IMG/VR virus record: IMGVR_UViG_3300045738_000546
Coordinates: 1 to 22,446 of that record
Reading direction: 5' to 3' (one strand)
Length of the DNA: 22,446 bases
DNA from: a virus
A model generated the notes under the pieces. That model made no database searches. It was not told where the DNA came from and saw nothing but the letters and a program-made list of their open reading frames with translations. Made by a program: the position numbers and the translations under genes. Shown here in pieces: positions 5,761 to 14,532 of this stretch; within the stretch, counting starts at the first letter, position 1; the number at the start of each line of letters is the position of its first letter.

Positions 5761-5898
5761 ATGTTACAGAATACACAGATATACAAACCACAGAAACGGG
5801 GAAAAAAGACTACTCAAGGGAGTAGTACGCTGACTAAATACAGTCATAAAGGCTCTAAGAGACGATATATTAAAAGATATATGGGACAGGGAAAATAG
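5761..5898 (+). CDS. Small basic phage protein with QG...KY...RYxGQGK motif
   Basis: 45 residues if started at ATG 5761. A much longer frame exists upstream but is not credible. The sequence KPQKRGKKTTQGSSTLTKYS ... RRYIKRYMGQGK matches a recurring small-protein pattern in phage genomes: Lys/Arg-rich, TQG near the middle, ending YxGQG(K/R). Most likely it binds nucleic acid or is packaged in the virion; function unknown. There is no strong SD before ATG 5761, so the start is uncertain. It lies downstream of the 5677 promoter. Confidence 0.55.
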   Translation: MLQNTQIYKPQKRGKKTTQGSSTLTKYSHKGSKRRYIKRYMGQGK

Positions 5899-5908
5899 GA
5901 AAAAATCA

Positions 5909-6124
5909 TTGTCTAGTTTCAATATAAATGACTATATTAGGAGTAATGAATCATTGGATTACCAGAAGATTTATAGAGATTTGGAAGAAATGACGGGTTT
6001 CATGGCTCAGAAAAGACGAGAGGATCATTACCACAAAGTCGTCGGGCTCTTCGAGAGTCGTAAAAATGGCGAAATCCTGCACAATGCAGGGATTAATGCT
6101 GAGAAGAATGAAATACCGTTTTAG
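5909..6124 (+). CDS. Hypothetical protein, 71 aa
   Basis: Starts at TTG 5909, eight bases after AGGA, ten bases beyond the previous stop. It is helical and charged, with DYQKIYRDLEEMTGFMAQKRREDHYHKVVGLFESRK likely forming one or two long helices. No family recognised. The rho-independent terminator directly after the stop makes this the last gene of a short unit. Confidence 0.6.
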   Translation: MSSFNINDYIRSNESLDYQKIYRDLEEMTGFMAQKRREDHYHKVVGLFESRKNGEILHNAGINAEKNEIPF

Positions 6125-6143
6125 AGGGGCCCCTCTTTTTTTT
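6123..6143 (+). terminator. Rho-independent terminator
   Basis: AGAGGGGCCCCTCT is a perfect palindrome (6123-6136), giving a 5-bp stem with a GGCC loop, followed by a run of eight T (6136-6143). It overlaps the last codon of the 5909 gene and separates the small-gene unit from the lysis genes. Confidence 0.8.
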
Positions 6144-6195
6144 CCTGTTGTGGAGTGGGTTACGAATACGAGTAATAATATAAGGATAAGAGGAT

Positions 6196-6438
6196 ATGAT
6201 AGAGGTTTTTGCCGAATACGGTGCGATTGGAGTCATGATCATACTATTTGGTGGGCAGATAATGTTTCTACAGAAGAGGTTGATGACAAAACTAGATGAT
6301 ATTGAGGATATTTCCATCAAATTGATAGATAGGTGGAATCGTTCTGATGAGACTCGTGATCGAAGACATGAAGACATGGTAAAAGAGTTAAATAATGTTA
6401 CAGATGACCTGAACTACTTAAAAGGAAAGATTAAATAA
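6196..6438 (+). CDS. Small membrane-anchored coiled-coil protein (putative holin or spanin)
   Basis: 80 residues from ATG 6196 with AAGAGG upstream. Residues 9-27 form a transmembrane helix (GAIGVMIILFGGQIMFLQ). The rest is a charged amphipathic helix (KLDDIEDISIKLIDRW ... MVKELNNVTDDLNYLKGKIK) that would form a coiled coil. The stop overlaps the ATG of the endolysin gene. Phage genes of this shape directly before an endolysin are commonly holins or inner-membrane spanins, which time or complete lysis. The specific role is inferred from position. Confidence 0.6.
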   Translation: MIEVFAEYGAIGVMIILFGGQIMFLQKRLMTKLDDIEDISIKLIDRWNRSDETRDRRHEDMVKELNNVTDDLNYLKGKIK

Positions 6439-6830
6439 TGCCTAGATTTAGCACTAAGAGTAAAATGCAGTTGCATACATGTGATGATAGACTGAAAGAA
6501 CTGTTTAATAAAGTTGTCAAAGACTTTGATTGTACAGTTATCGAAGGATATAGGGGTAAAACTAAACAGAATTTAGCATATAAGAGAGGAAATAGCAAAT
6601 TAAGGTTCCCAAGGGGAAGGCATAATAGGATGCCGAGTGTTGCTGTTGATGTAATCCCTTATCCTATAGATTGGAAAGATAGGGATAGAATGCATTATTT
6701 TGCGGGATATGTCCTTGGAATCGCCAGGACAATGGGTTTAAATATTCGTTGGGGCGGGGACTGGGATCAAGATACAAAAACCAAAGATAATAAATTTGAT
6801 GATCTTGTACACTTTGAAATAAAGGAATAG
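6438..6830 (+). CDS. M15-family peptidase endolysin
   Basis: 130 residues, a typical length for single-domain M15C endolysins, which cut the peptide stems of peptidoglycan. Expected Zn ligands and catalytic acid are all present: H62 in GRHNRMPSVAVD, D71 in AVDVIPYP, and D122/H125 in DLVHFE near the C-terminus. The EGYR (36-39) and RWGGDWD (104-110) motifs are also typical. Known M15 enzymes usually read SxHxxGxAxD here; this one has R in place of S before His and MPSVAVD after it, but spacing is kept. It overlaps the membrane-protein gene and is followed at once by a lysine-rich peptide gene. Role: release of progeny at the end of infection. Confidence 0.87.
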   Translation: MPRFSTKSKMQLHTCDDRLKELFNKVVKDFDCTVIEGYRGKTKQNLAYKRGNSKLRFPRGRHNRMPSVAVDVIPYPIDWKDRDRMHYFAGYVLGIARTMGLNIRWGGDWDQDTKTKDNKFDDLVHFEIKE

Positions 6831-6832
6831 AA

Positions 6833-6934
6833 ATGGCTAAAATAAAAAAAGCAGCAAAAAAAGACCCTAAAAAGGTAGTAAAAAAGGCGAAAACTGAGGT
6901 TGTTCGTGGCGTTTACGATCACCGAGGTAAATAA
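6833..6934 (+). CDS. Lysine-rich 33-residue peptide
   Basis: ATG 6833 two bases after the endolysin stop, with AAAGGA overlapping that stop. The first two-thirds is almost all Lys, Ala and Val (KKAAKKDPKKVVKKAK); the C-terminus is VVRGVYDHRGK. It is too small to fold alone and is probably a nucleic-acid-binding or virion-associated peptide. It belongs to the rightward unit and is followed six bases later by the small terminase gene. No family assigned. Confidence 0.55.
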   Translation: MAKIKKAAKKDPKKVVKKAKTEVVRGVYDHRGK

Positions 6935-6940
6935 CTATTT

Positions 6941-7741
6941 GTGAGATACGAGTTAGTATCTGGAAAAAAATACCCAGTCTATTCGCAGAAAGAGGCGGAT
7001 GATCTGGGTTTGTCGTATAAGCACCCTTTTGATGTTCCAGAGGGGGAGTATGGTGTCTCATCTGATGATGAAGTATCCTTATGTCTAAAAAGGAGTCAGA
7101 TGAAGGGGGGAACCTTTAAGGTAAAGTATCCTTGGGGGCCGTCATTCGTACGTTCTGGTGAGGATGATATAAAATCAGTAGGAAGAATTAATAACTATAC
7201 CGAGAGTGGTAAAAATAATCGTGGTAAGTTTGTGTCAAAGAGTGATAACTTTAAGAAGTTAGCACATCTTATGGCACAACCTGGTATGACAAAGAAAGCT
7301 GCTATTAGGCTAGTCTTTGGGTATATGCCTGATGGTAAACGATATTCACTAAATAAGACGATGAGAATGGAGGTCTTTAGAAACATGGTAAATGATGAGT
7401 TAGATAAAATAGTCGAGCAATTTCCAATAGGTAAGATGGATACAGCTAGGGCTCTAGCTGCAGTACTAGATAGAGCTATGGATTGGGATGGGGATAAGAT
7501 GGGTAAGGATGGTGACTCAAAAATAGCAGTATCCGTATTAGATAAACTAATGGATATGAATGATATGAAGAGTAGGGGTAAGATTATTACTACCCATCAG
7601 ATAGAAGCTTCTACTGTAGAGCATACTATTGCTGATATTCAAGAGAAAAAGAAACTTTTTAAGGCAACACAGATAGAGGAGACACATGGGTTGGAACAGA
7701 CAGCAGAAAAAAAAGAAGAAAGTAATAAAGAGGAGGCGTAA
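6941..7741 (+). CDS. terS: Terminase small subunit (putative)
   Basis: 266 residues from GTG 6941. The assignment rests mainly on position: its stop overlaps the start of the large terminase (TAATG). The N-terminal 95 residues are an extra domain (PVYSQKEADDLGLSY ... YPWGPSFVRSG). The middle (residues about 105-205) is helical, with a segment AQPGMTKKAAIRLVFGYMP that could be a helix-turn-helix. The C-terminal tail is charged and coiled-coil-like, as in oligomeric small terminases. Its job would be to recognise the packaging site and load the motor. It is longer than many small terminases (140-200 residues). SD spacing is loose (GAGGT about 12 bases upstream). Confidence 0.55.
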   Translation: MRYELVSGKKYPVYSQKEADDLGLSYKHPFDVPEGEYGVSSDDEVSLCLKRSQMKGGTFKVKYPWGPSFVRSGEDDIKSVGRINNYTESGKNNRGKFVSKSDNFKKLAHLMAQPGMTKKAAIRLVFGYMPDGKRYSLNKTMRMEVFRNMVNDELDKIVEQFPIGKMDTARALAAVLDRAMDWDGDKMGKDGDSKIAVSVLDKLMDMNDMKSRGKIITTHQIEASTVEHTIADIQEKKKLFKATQIEETHGLEQTAEKKEESNKEEA

Positions 7742-9279
7742 TGGGGGCGATAGTCCAAAGAGGACTAGAAAACAGAAATACTGATTACGAATATTCGTAT
7801 ACTCTTGATAAAGAGAAGAAAGAGTTTCAGCGTGATATTGGTTGGTTTGGGAAATATTGTTTTCCTACAGCATTAGCCAAGGATACTCCGTCTTTCCATA
7901 GAGATATATATAAGAATTTAAAGAATGATGAGACGAAACGTGTTTTAATAGCCGCACCCAGGGGAACCGCTAAGAGTACGGTGTGTTCTTTGATCTTTCC
8001 TTTGTATAAGATAGCCTATAAGAAGCCAGATGAAGACCTATTTATTGTTGTTGTCTCGGAGTCTCAGGCTCAGTCAGTAAACTTCTTATCTAGAATAAAA
8101 TATCACTTAGAGCATAGTGACAATTTTAAGCATATATTCGGAGATTTTAGTTCAGCTACATCTAAGCGATGGACTGGTGCAGATATTATATTAAAGAATG
8201 GCACCCGTATTGTTGCTGTTGGTACTGGACAGAGGGTTCGTGGATTTATTGAGGGTGATACGAGACCTAATATTATTATTGTTGATGATTTTGAGTCAGA
8301 ATTGAATGCTTTTACTCCAGAGGGTAGGACAAAAAATAGGAAGTGGATGACCGAGGCTGTGATACCTTCGCTTTCTGACGATGGTAGAATAATTATGATT
8401 GGAACTGTTATATCTGAAGATTGTTTCTTATATTGGGCTAAAGATAGTCCTGCTTGGGAAACTCTTTGGTACAGTATCTGGGATGAGGATGAAAAGAGTA
8501 TATGGCCTGAGAGATTCCCTAAGAAGAGAATTCTTCAGATAAAGAGCGAATTTGAGAGTGTTGGTAATATTAATGGATTCTATCAGGAGTACATGAATAT
8601 TGCACAGTCTCCAGACAATGCTCCATTTAAGCCAGAATATATAAAGTTGCATCATTATGATTTTGAAAAAGTTAATAACCAACCCTGTTTGGTTAGGAGT
8701 GTCGCAGATGAAAAGAAAATTATACCAGTCGAACTCTATACTGGGGTTGATCCTGCATCTAGTCTTAGTGCCCGTGCTGACTTTTTTGTTATTGCTACCA
8801 TTGCTATTGATGCTGATAATAATAAGTATGTTGTCGATATTTTTAGGGAAAGGCTCGATCCTGCGAAACAACCTCAGAAGATTATTGATATTTTTGAGAG
8901 ATACCATCCAAAAAGAATGAAAATTGAAACTGTTGCATATCAAGAAGCGTTAAGAAGTGCAACTAGAGCATTAATGCTTGAAAAGAATTTATATATCCCT
9001 GGATTAGAGACAGGTGTAAAACCAAGGAACCGAAAGAGTGAAAGATTGTTATCATTAGTACCAGCATTCGCTAAGGGACAATTTTTCTTTAGGCCACAAG
9101 ACTTAACTGCTCAGCAAGAGTTCTTGTCATACCCCAGGGGAAAAAATGATGATGTCATGGATGCGATATGGACTGCTCTTGAAGGATCAAGACCGTGTAG
9201 GATAAAAAAGGATGATTTTGATCCATCAAAAGAAGTTGAGAAAAAAAGTAATAAAATACTTGACTGGTTAACCATGTAG
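7741..9279 (+). CDS. terL: Terminase large subunit (packaging ATPase and nuclease)
   Basis: 512 residues, normal for the family. The ATPase domain has Walker A APRGTAKST (72-80) and Walker B NIIIVDDFES (177-186, acidic D182/D183), with the coupling region around MIGTVIS (219-225). The RNase-H-like nuclease domain has its three acidic sites in order: D337 in TGVDPAS, E396 in KIET, and D470/D471 plus D474 in KNDDVMDA. It acts at the portal vertex to translocate and cut concatemeric DNA. The next gene is the portal, 13 bases on. All catalytic residues appear intact. Confidence 0.95.
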   Translation: MGAIVQRGLENRNTDYEYSYTLDKEKKEFQRDIGWFGKYCFPTALAKDTPSFHRDIYKNLKNDETKRVLIAAPRGTAKSTVCSLIFPLYKIAYKKPDEDLFIVVVSESQAQSVNFLSRIKYHLEHSDNFKHIFGDFSSATSKRWTGADIILKNGTRIVAVGTGQRVRGFIEGDTRPNIIIVDDFESELNAFTPEGRTKNRKWMTEAVIPSLSDDGRIIMIGTVISEDCFLYWAKDSPAWETLWYSIWDEDEKSIWPERFPKKRILQIKSEFESVGNINGFYQEYMNIAQSPDNAPFKPEYIKLHHYDFEKVNNQPCLVRSVADEKKIIPVELYTGVDPASSLSARADFFVIATIAIDADNNKYVVDIFRERLDPAKQPQKIIDIFERYHPKRMKIETVAYQEALRSATRALMLEKNLYIPGLETGVKPRNRKSERLLSLVPAFAKGQFFFRPQDLTAQQEFLSYPRGKNDDVMDAIWTALEGSRPCRIKKDDFDPSKEVEKKSNKILDWLTM

Positions 9280-9292
9280 GTTGTAATATTAA

Positions 9293-11485
9293 ATGATGGC
9301 TTATAACTCCAAATCACAGAAATCGGGCAAAAAACTCGTTGAGGAAACTCATAGTCTATGGAAGACTTACTCTAAGAAGCGTGAAACTTGGGCACACCAT
9401 GCTCAGGAAGACCGTGAATTTAGATTAGGGAAACAATGGACTTCGGATCAAAAGCGAATTTTAGAAGAGCGAGGACAAGCAGCTATTGTTGTCAATCGTA
9501 TACATCCAGCAGTAGAAGCAGCTAAGGCTCTTATAACTGCAAATAAACCTCAATTCAGAGTATCTCCGAGAGAAGATAGCGATAACAAGGTGGCTCAGGC
9601 TATGAATGGTTTGTTAGAGTATATCTGGCAGATATCCGAAGGTAATGCCGTTTTAAGGAGAGTTGTTGATGATTACTATGTTACTGGACTTGGTTGTGCA
9701 CTTGCTTATATAGACCCAATGATGGACATGGGTAAGGGAGAAGTTTGTATACATGATATTGATCCTCTCGATGTTTATATAGACCCGAATTCTAGAAGTC
9801 CGCATGGAGATGATGCATCTAATGTTATAATATCAAGACTTTACACAAAAGAACAGGCCAAAGCATTATACCCAATGTATAAAAAGGCTATTGGTAACGC
9901 CTCTACAGAAGATTTTATGACAGATAGACCATCTACTGGGAGAGAGGATGATGGGGAAACAACTTGGCCCGAGACTCCAGAGGTAATGACAACAGCCAAT
10001 TTTGGTGATAGTGATGAGTACATCAGAGGATACGAAAGATACTTTCCTCTAATGATCGATTATTATAGGGTATTTGAGAGTATGACTGGTGATGAGGATT
10101 TGTTAGATGAAGATGAGTATAAAAAATATTTACAGCAGCCTGCTTGGATTATTCAGGGCCAGGTTGTCGCAGAGCCAGAGGAAGCTAAGGCTGCGATTGA
10201 TCAATTGCAGACTATATATCAACAAAAAGTTGAGCAGGGAAGAGAGCAGGGCAATTTAGAATTACCAGAGGAACCAGATATTCAAGAGATAACATTTGCT
10301 CAACTCGTAGAACAAGGAACTATAGAAGTAGTTACAGTACCGACTAAAAGAATTAAGCAATGTGTAGTCATGGGCGATAAACATTTATATTCTCGTATCC
10401 TCCCTATTGATAAGTATCCTATTGTGTTCTTTATGAACCAACATACCCGTACCCCCTATCCTATGTCAGATGTTCGTATGGTAAAGGGTATGCAGGAATA
10501 CATCAATAAAACGAGAAGTTTAATTATTGCCCATGCTACCACTAGTACGAATACAAAAATTTTAATACCATCAGGTTCGGTAGATATGAGGGAGTTCGAG
10601 CAGAAATGGGCCCAGCCTGGAGTAGCCATCGAGGTTGATTTTGATCAAGGGCAGCCAACACCCGTTCAGCCGACTCCCCTACCGAACGAATTGTATTCTA
10701 ATGAGAATACAGCAAAGAATGATATTGATCACCAATTAGGATTATACGAAATGCAGATGGGTAATTCTGCAGTTGCTCCTCATACATATAAGGCCACTGT
10801 GAGTCTAGATGAGTTTGGTCAGCGCAAGATGAAGAGTAAACTTGCCGATATAGAGGCTGGACTTAATAGATTGGGTCAGGTAATCATTCCTATGATGCAA
10901 CAATTATACACCACTCAGAAGATTGTTAGGCTTATTCAGCCTAATAATAGTATGAGTGAATATACTATTAATAAAAGAATGTACGATGATCATACTGGTG
11001 AGCTTAAAATAATAAATGATATAACAGTTGGAAAGTACGATGTAGTTGTAGTTACGGGGTCGACGATGCCAACTAACAGGATGGCTCAGCTAGAGATGTA
11101 TATGGATGCTTATGAAAAAGGTATTATTGATAAGCAAGAAGTTTTAAAGAAGACAGAGGTCTTCGACATGGAAGGGGTCATGCAGAGAACAGATTTGATA
11201 GAACAGTTAAAAGGCCAACTAGAGCAAGCTACTGAAACTATCAAGAGTATGCAAGGAGACTTGCAGACAAGAGAGCGTGAAATTTATCACGCCAGAATGA
11301 AAGCCGAAATCGAAAAAACGAAGTCCAATTTGAAGGGAACTGAAAATCGGGCAAAAATGTCTGGCACTCTATTTGAGAAACGCCTAGATGACGCTTTAGG
11401 GCAAGTTAAAAAAGATGTTGCGGAAGCAGCATCTAAAACAGGCTCACCTTCTTCAAGCCCTAAGAAGAAGCAGTCTAAAAAATAG
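9293..11485 (+). CDS. Portal protein, P22-like
   Basis: 730 residues, close to the usual size of P22-type portals (about 725). The N-terminal part reads VVNRIHPAVEAAKALITANKP followed by a sulfatase-like loop and LLEYIW, typical of this family; further on are DPLDVYIDPNS and an extended stem and crown region with PYPMSDVRMVKGMQEYINKT. The C-terminus (about 640-730) is a long charged coiled coil with a KKKQSKK tail, as in the barrel of P22 portals. It forms the dodecameric ring for DNA entry and exit. Start is ATG 9293 (a second ATG is at 9296) with only a weak upstream SD (TAGG). Confidence 0.88.
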   Translation: MMAYNSKSQKSGKKLVEETHSLWKTYSKKRETWAHHAQEDREFRLGKQWTSDQKRILEERGQAAIVVNRIHPAVEAAKALITANKPQFRVSPREDSDNKVAQAMNGLLEYIWQISEGNAVLRRVVDDYYVTGLGCALAYIDPMMDMGKGEVCIHDIDPLDVYIDPNSRSPHGDDASNVIISRLYTKEQAKALYPMYKKAIGNASTEDFMTDRPSTGREDDGETTWPETPEVMTTANFGDSDEYIRGYERYFPLMIDYYRVFESMTGDEDLLDEDEYKKYLQQPAWIIQGQVVAEPEEAKAAIDQLQTIYQQKVEQGREQGNLELPEEPDIQEITFAQLVEQGTIEVVTVPTKRIKQCVVMGDKHLYSRILPIDKYPIVFFMNQHTRTPYPMSDVRMVKGMQEYINKTRSLIIAHATTSTNTKILIPSGSVDMREFEQKWAQPGVAIEVDFDQGQPTPVQPTPLPNELYSNENTAKNDIDHQLGLYEMQMGNSAVAPHTYKATVSLDEFGQRKMKSKLADIEAGLNRLGQVIIPMMQQLYTTQKIVRLIQPNNSMSEYTINKRMYDDHTGELKIINDITVGKYDVVVVTGSTMPTNRMAQLEMYMDAYEKGIIDKQEVLKKTEVFDMEGVMQRTDLIEQLKGQLEQATETIKSMQGDLQTREREIYHARMKAEIEKTKSNLKGTENRAKMSGTLFEKRLDDALGQVKKDVAEAASKTGSPSSSPKKKQSKK

Positions 11486-11494
11486 GAGACTATT

Positions 11495-12436
11495 ATGGCA
11501 GAAATAGAACAATTGACAACCTCCCCGCCACCTGAAGTTCATAGTGTTGATCTACAGGCAGAAGAGAGCTCTTTGGTCGATGATGTCATTTTTGGTGGAG
11601 AGAAGGGTAGCGTATCAGAAGCCTTCCCAGATGATACTGAACAAGCAATTGTTGAGAACTCTAGTACAGAGTCAGAATCTCAGGTAGAACCTTCTGTAGA
11701 AGTTGACCTAGGTAACGAAGAAGTACGGTATCAGTACTGGCAATCTCAGGCAGATAAACTGCGTAATGAGCGTGATGAGTTGCAGCAGCAATTTAATAAA
11801 GTTGCTGCCCAACAGACTACGCAAGAACCGCAGGAAGAACCTGAGGTAGACACTGAACCAGAATTTCCATCTCCACCCGAGAAGCCGCAGAAACCTTATA
11901 ATTTTTCAATGGACGAGGCGTTATCCGATCCCTCATCTGACAGTGCTAAGTTTGTTCAGTCTGAAGAAACATGGCGTGACCAAATGGATGAACACAAGAA
12001 CTTACAGTTCGAGTACCAAATGGCTATGATGCAGGATGAGAGAGAGAATATACGTAAAGAACGTCAGGATGATATACAGCGTCGTGACGCTGACTCAAAG
12101 CAGGCAGAGCAATTAAACGGAGTAAGAAGTCAAATTATGAATCAATATAAAGTTGATTCTCAAGTTGCTGATGATTTCGTTAGAGTTATGTCTGATCCAA
12201 GTTCTATCAGTCTTGACAACCTTTGGAAATTATATGCATCGGATAATGGATACGGCTCCCCTCAGCAACCTGCGAATTCACCATCTGGTGATTTTCAACA
12301 GGTCAAGAGGGCACAGCAAGTACCTGCTTCGATGGGAGTTATGCCTTCTCAAAATAGACAGAATGAGGATTCTGTAGAAGATAAGATTATAGACAGTATG
12401 ATAACTGACTATAATAAGCAGAATCCCTGGAGTTAA
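11495..12436 (+). CDS. Capsid scaffolding protein (putative)
   Basis: 313 residues between portal and major capsid genes, the standard place for scaffold. It is very acidic, Gln/Glu/Pro-rich and low in hydrophobics. A predicted coiled coil (YWQSQADKLRNERDELQQQF) precedes a Pro/Glu linker, and a helix-rich C-terminal half ends in VEDKIIDSMITDYNKQNPW. Such proteins guide procapsid assembly and leave or are digested before packaging. No protease motif is visible. SD AGGAG lies ahead of ATG 11495. Confidence 0.75.
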   Translation: MAEIEQLTTSPPPEVHSVDLQAEESSLVDDVIFGGEKGSVSEAFPDDTEQAIVENSSTESESQVEPSVEVDLGNEEVRYQYWQSQADKLRNERDELQQQFNKVAAQQTTQEPQEEPEVDTEPEFPSPPEKPQKPYNFSMDEALSDPSSDSAKFVQSEETWRDQMDEHKNLQFEYQMAMMQDERENIRKERQDDIQRRDADSKQAEQLNGVRSQIMNQYKVDSQVADDFVRVMSDPSSISLDNLWKLYASDNGYGSPQQPANSPSGDFQQVKRAQQVPASMGVMPSQNRQNEDSVEDKIIDSMITDYNKQNPWS

Positions 12437-12454
12437 AACTAATAGGAGTTAAAT

Positions 12455-13882
12455 ATGGCAAATCAATATAGTATATCCGCTGGTGGCGGTATGCAGTCAT
12501 CCTCGATTGATCATTCAAGACGAATGTACAATTTCGGGGAAAAAGTTGCTGAACTCGCTCCTAAACAGTCTCCATTCTTTACATATTTGTCTAAAGTAGC
12601 GAAGAAACCTACTGATGATCCTGTTTTTAAATTCTTAGAACAGCGTCATCAATGGCAGCGTCGTAATTTTGAAGTTAAAACAGCAATGACTACCTCCGCA
12701 CATGGTGGTACCGATGCTAACTTGAATCTTACTAACTTGCAGGTTGATTGTCTATATGATAAATATGGTAGGGTCGTAACCACAGCAACACTTCCGAACT
12801 TCATTCTAGAAGGACAAATGGTAGTGATTGAATGTGAATACGATGCTAACGGTAGTGACGCAGGCGTTGGGTCTGAAACTGGGGCTAAAGCATATTATAA
12901 AATTAACGCAAGTCCAGACGTAAGTAATTCTACTTATGCTGAGATTGACGGTACTTTTATAAAAGTTGTTTATAAGCCTACAGCTTCAGTAAGCGGTGAG
13001 ATCACAGAAGCTTCTGCTTCTAAATTGATCTTTCGTGCCGATGGCAAGGGTCAAATCGTTGGTTCAGCTTTTGCTGAGGGATCAACTGATCCAGAAGGAT
13101 GGAAAGATGAGTTCTATGATAGAGAAGGATATTGTCAGATTTTTAAGACGGCAATCTCTTTGTTTAGTGGAACTTCATTAGCTACCCGCTATCGTGGTGT
13201 ATCTAATGAGTACAAGCGAGTATGGCAAGAAAAGTTAATGGAACACAAGATGGATTTAGAACACGCAATGTTATTTGGCGTAGGTTCAGACGATTCCACA
13301 TCAACAGGGCCCGTAAGACGCTCATGGGGTATTGTACCCTATACAGAAGCTTATGGTAAGATTAAAACCTTTACCTATGCTTCCTCGTCTTATGATGACT
13401 TTATTGATGCAATGGAAGATGTCTTCTCACCTGAATCAGGTAATAGCGGAAATAAACTAGTCCTTGCTTCACGCAAAATCCTGTCTTACTTTAACAAACT
13501 TGGCGGAAGTTCTTTCTTAGGGAACACAATGGCACTTGGACACACAGCTACAACTAGCGGTGGTTCCAATGGTTTTCAACTAGATATTCAGAATGTAAAA
13601 GGTTCATTCGGACACAATGTAACACGAGTAAATACTCTTTACGGTGATTTACACTTGGTCGAGCAACCTTTATTCAGGGGTATGTGGGAAGACTATGCTA
13701 TCATGGTTGATCTAAAGAATGTAGCTTATCGTCCGTTAGCTGCTAATGGCACATCGAGAGATACGCATATTATCACTAATGTACAAAATAACAATGTTGA
13801 TGGACGGAAAGATCAAGTCTTGACCGAAGCTGGTCTAGAGATTTCTTTACCTGAAACTCATACCTTGTTAAAGTTCGCATAA
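12455..13882 (+). CDS. Major capsid protein
   Basis: 475 residues with a strong SD (AGGAG), directly after the scaffold. The N-terminal ELAPKQSPFFTYLSKV and VAKKPTDDPVFKFLEQRH are hallmarks of an HK97-fold capsid family common in environmental phages (DUF5309-like). Mid-protein RSWGIVPYTE and the C-terminal VDGRKDQVLTEAGLEISLPETH are also family-like. Residues about 100-205 may be an inserted beta domain (Ig-like or I-domain-like) exposed on the capsid. The gene is followed by a very stable hairpin, as expected for a highly expressed late gene. Confidence 0.87.
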   Translation: MANQYSISAGGGMQSSSIDHSRRMYNFGEKVAELAPKQSPFFTYLSKVAKKPTDDPVFKFLEQRHQWQRRNFEVKTAMTTSAHGGTDANLNLTNLQVDCLYDKYGRVVTTATLPNFILEGQMVVIECEYDANGSDAGVGSETGAKAYYKINASPDVSNSTYAEIDGTFIKVVYKPTASVSGEITEASASKLIFRADGKGQIVGSAFAEGSTDPEGWKDEFYDREGYCQIFKTAISLFSGTSLATRYRGVSNEYKRVWQEKLMEHKMDLEHAMLFGVGSDDSTSTGPVRRSWGIVPYTEAYGKIKTFTYASSSYDDFIDAMEDVFSPESGNSGNKLVLASRKILSYFNKLGGSSFLGNTMALGHTATTSGGSNGFQLDIQNVKGSFGHNVTRVNTLYGDLHLVEQPLFRGMWEDYAIMVDLKNVAYRPLAANGTSRDTHIITNVQNNNVDGRKDQVLTEAGLEISLPETHTLLKFA

Positions 13883-13884
13883 AT

Positions 13885-13921
13885 CAGTAACTTATGGGGG
13901 GCTTCGTGCCCCCCATTACTG
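13885..13921 (+). terminator. GC-rich hairpin after the capsid gene (terminator or RNA-stabilising)
   Basis: ATGGGGGGC (13894-13902) pairs with GCCCCCCAT (13908-13916) around TTCGT. An outer CAGTA/TACTG pair (13885-13889/13917-13921) extends it past a four-base bulge. There is no T-run behind it, so it may be a leaky terminator or a 3' mRNA stabiliser that lets the capsid message dominate. It occupies the same relative position as the T7 T-phi terminator after gene 10. Confidence 0.65.
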
Positions 13922-13957
13922 TAAATGTGTATAAATCACATACTTAAGGAGATGAGA

Positions 13958-14092
13958 ATGAAGATTGTAACTAGTAATGATATTGGTGGTTCATGGCAAT
14001 CTGGAAAAGAAGAGGTCAATGACAATAGCCGTAGACAACAAAATCTAAAAGATCGTGGTAAGATAAAAGTTACCAAGAAGAGGAAGAGATGA
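13958..14092 (+). CDS. Small hydrophilic protein, 44 aa
   Basis: ATG 13958 follows AAGGAG at six to seven bases, and the stop overlaps the next start (ATGA). The sequence MKIVTSNDIGGSWQSGKEE ... KIKVTKKRKR is polar, with a strongly basic end. It is the first of three small basic genes between capsid and connector. No family recognised; a minor virion or DNA-binding component is possible. Confidence 0.6.
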   Translation: MKIVTSNDIGGSWQSGKEEVNDNSRRQQNLKDRGKIKVTKKRKR

Positions 14093-14328
14093 CTACAAGA
14101 TTAGCAATAAAAATTCTAGGAATGACAAAGGTTGCACTGACAAAAAAGTATGGTTCGGTTGCAAAGGGACTTTCTAAAAGAATACAGGCAGGACAAATGA
14201 TGAAAAAAGCTGGTATAAAATTTCCTAAAAAGGGTAAGAGTCTCTCTAGTGGCGAACTCTCTAAAAAAGAAATGATGGAAGAAGCTGATAGATTTAATCC
14301 GTTTAAAAAAGCTAGAGAAAAACGATAA
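14089..14328 (+). CDS. Small basic protein, 79 aa
   Basis: Translationally coupled to the preceding gene through ATGA. It is Lys-rich with an amphipathic N-terminal helix (TRLAIKILGMTKVALTKKYG) and a Met/Lys-rich second half ending FNPFKKAREKR. No transmembrane segment or known motif. Its composition suggests nucleic acid or membrane binding. Together with its neighbours it could be an ejected or internal head protein, but this is a guess. Confidence 0.6.
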   Translation: MTTRLAIKILGMTKVALTKKYGSVAKGLSKRIQAGQMMKKAGIKFPKKGKSLSSGELSKKEMMEEADRFNPFKKAREKR

Positions 14329-14532
14329 ATGACTAGTGTAGTAGCAAAAGCAGTAATGAATGCTATAAAGGCTAATAATATGGCTCGAATAAAAGCACTT
14401 GCACAGGCGTCAAGGATGTCTCGTGGTAAGTTAATGTCAGAAGCTAAAAAATATGTATCAAAGAAAAAACGTACCCCAAAAACAATGGGCGAACAAAGCA
14501 GGGCTATAGCCCGTAAAGCTGGGAAAAGATAA
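14329..14532 (+). CDS. Small basic protein, 67 aa
   Basis: Starts at ATG 14329 directly after the previous stop (TAAATG). It ends TAATG overlapping the start of the connector gene, so it is coupled on both sides. The sequence is Ala/Lys/Met/Arg-rich and helical (VAKAVMNAIKANNMARIKAL), with a basic tail ending RKAGKR. It is similar in composition to the 79-residue neighbour, so a paralogous pair is possible. Function unknown. SD is weak, so translation probably depends on coupling. Confidence 0.55.
   Translation: MTSVVAKAVMNAIKANNMARIKALAQASRMSRGKLMSEAKKYVSKKKRTPKTMGEQSRAIARKAGKR

Noticed and set aside
8428-8943. 171-residue minus-strand frame opposite the large terminase gene
   Set aside because: Antisense of a strongly conserved gene with all catalytic motifs; no SD or start context.
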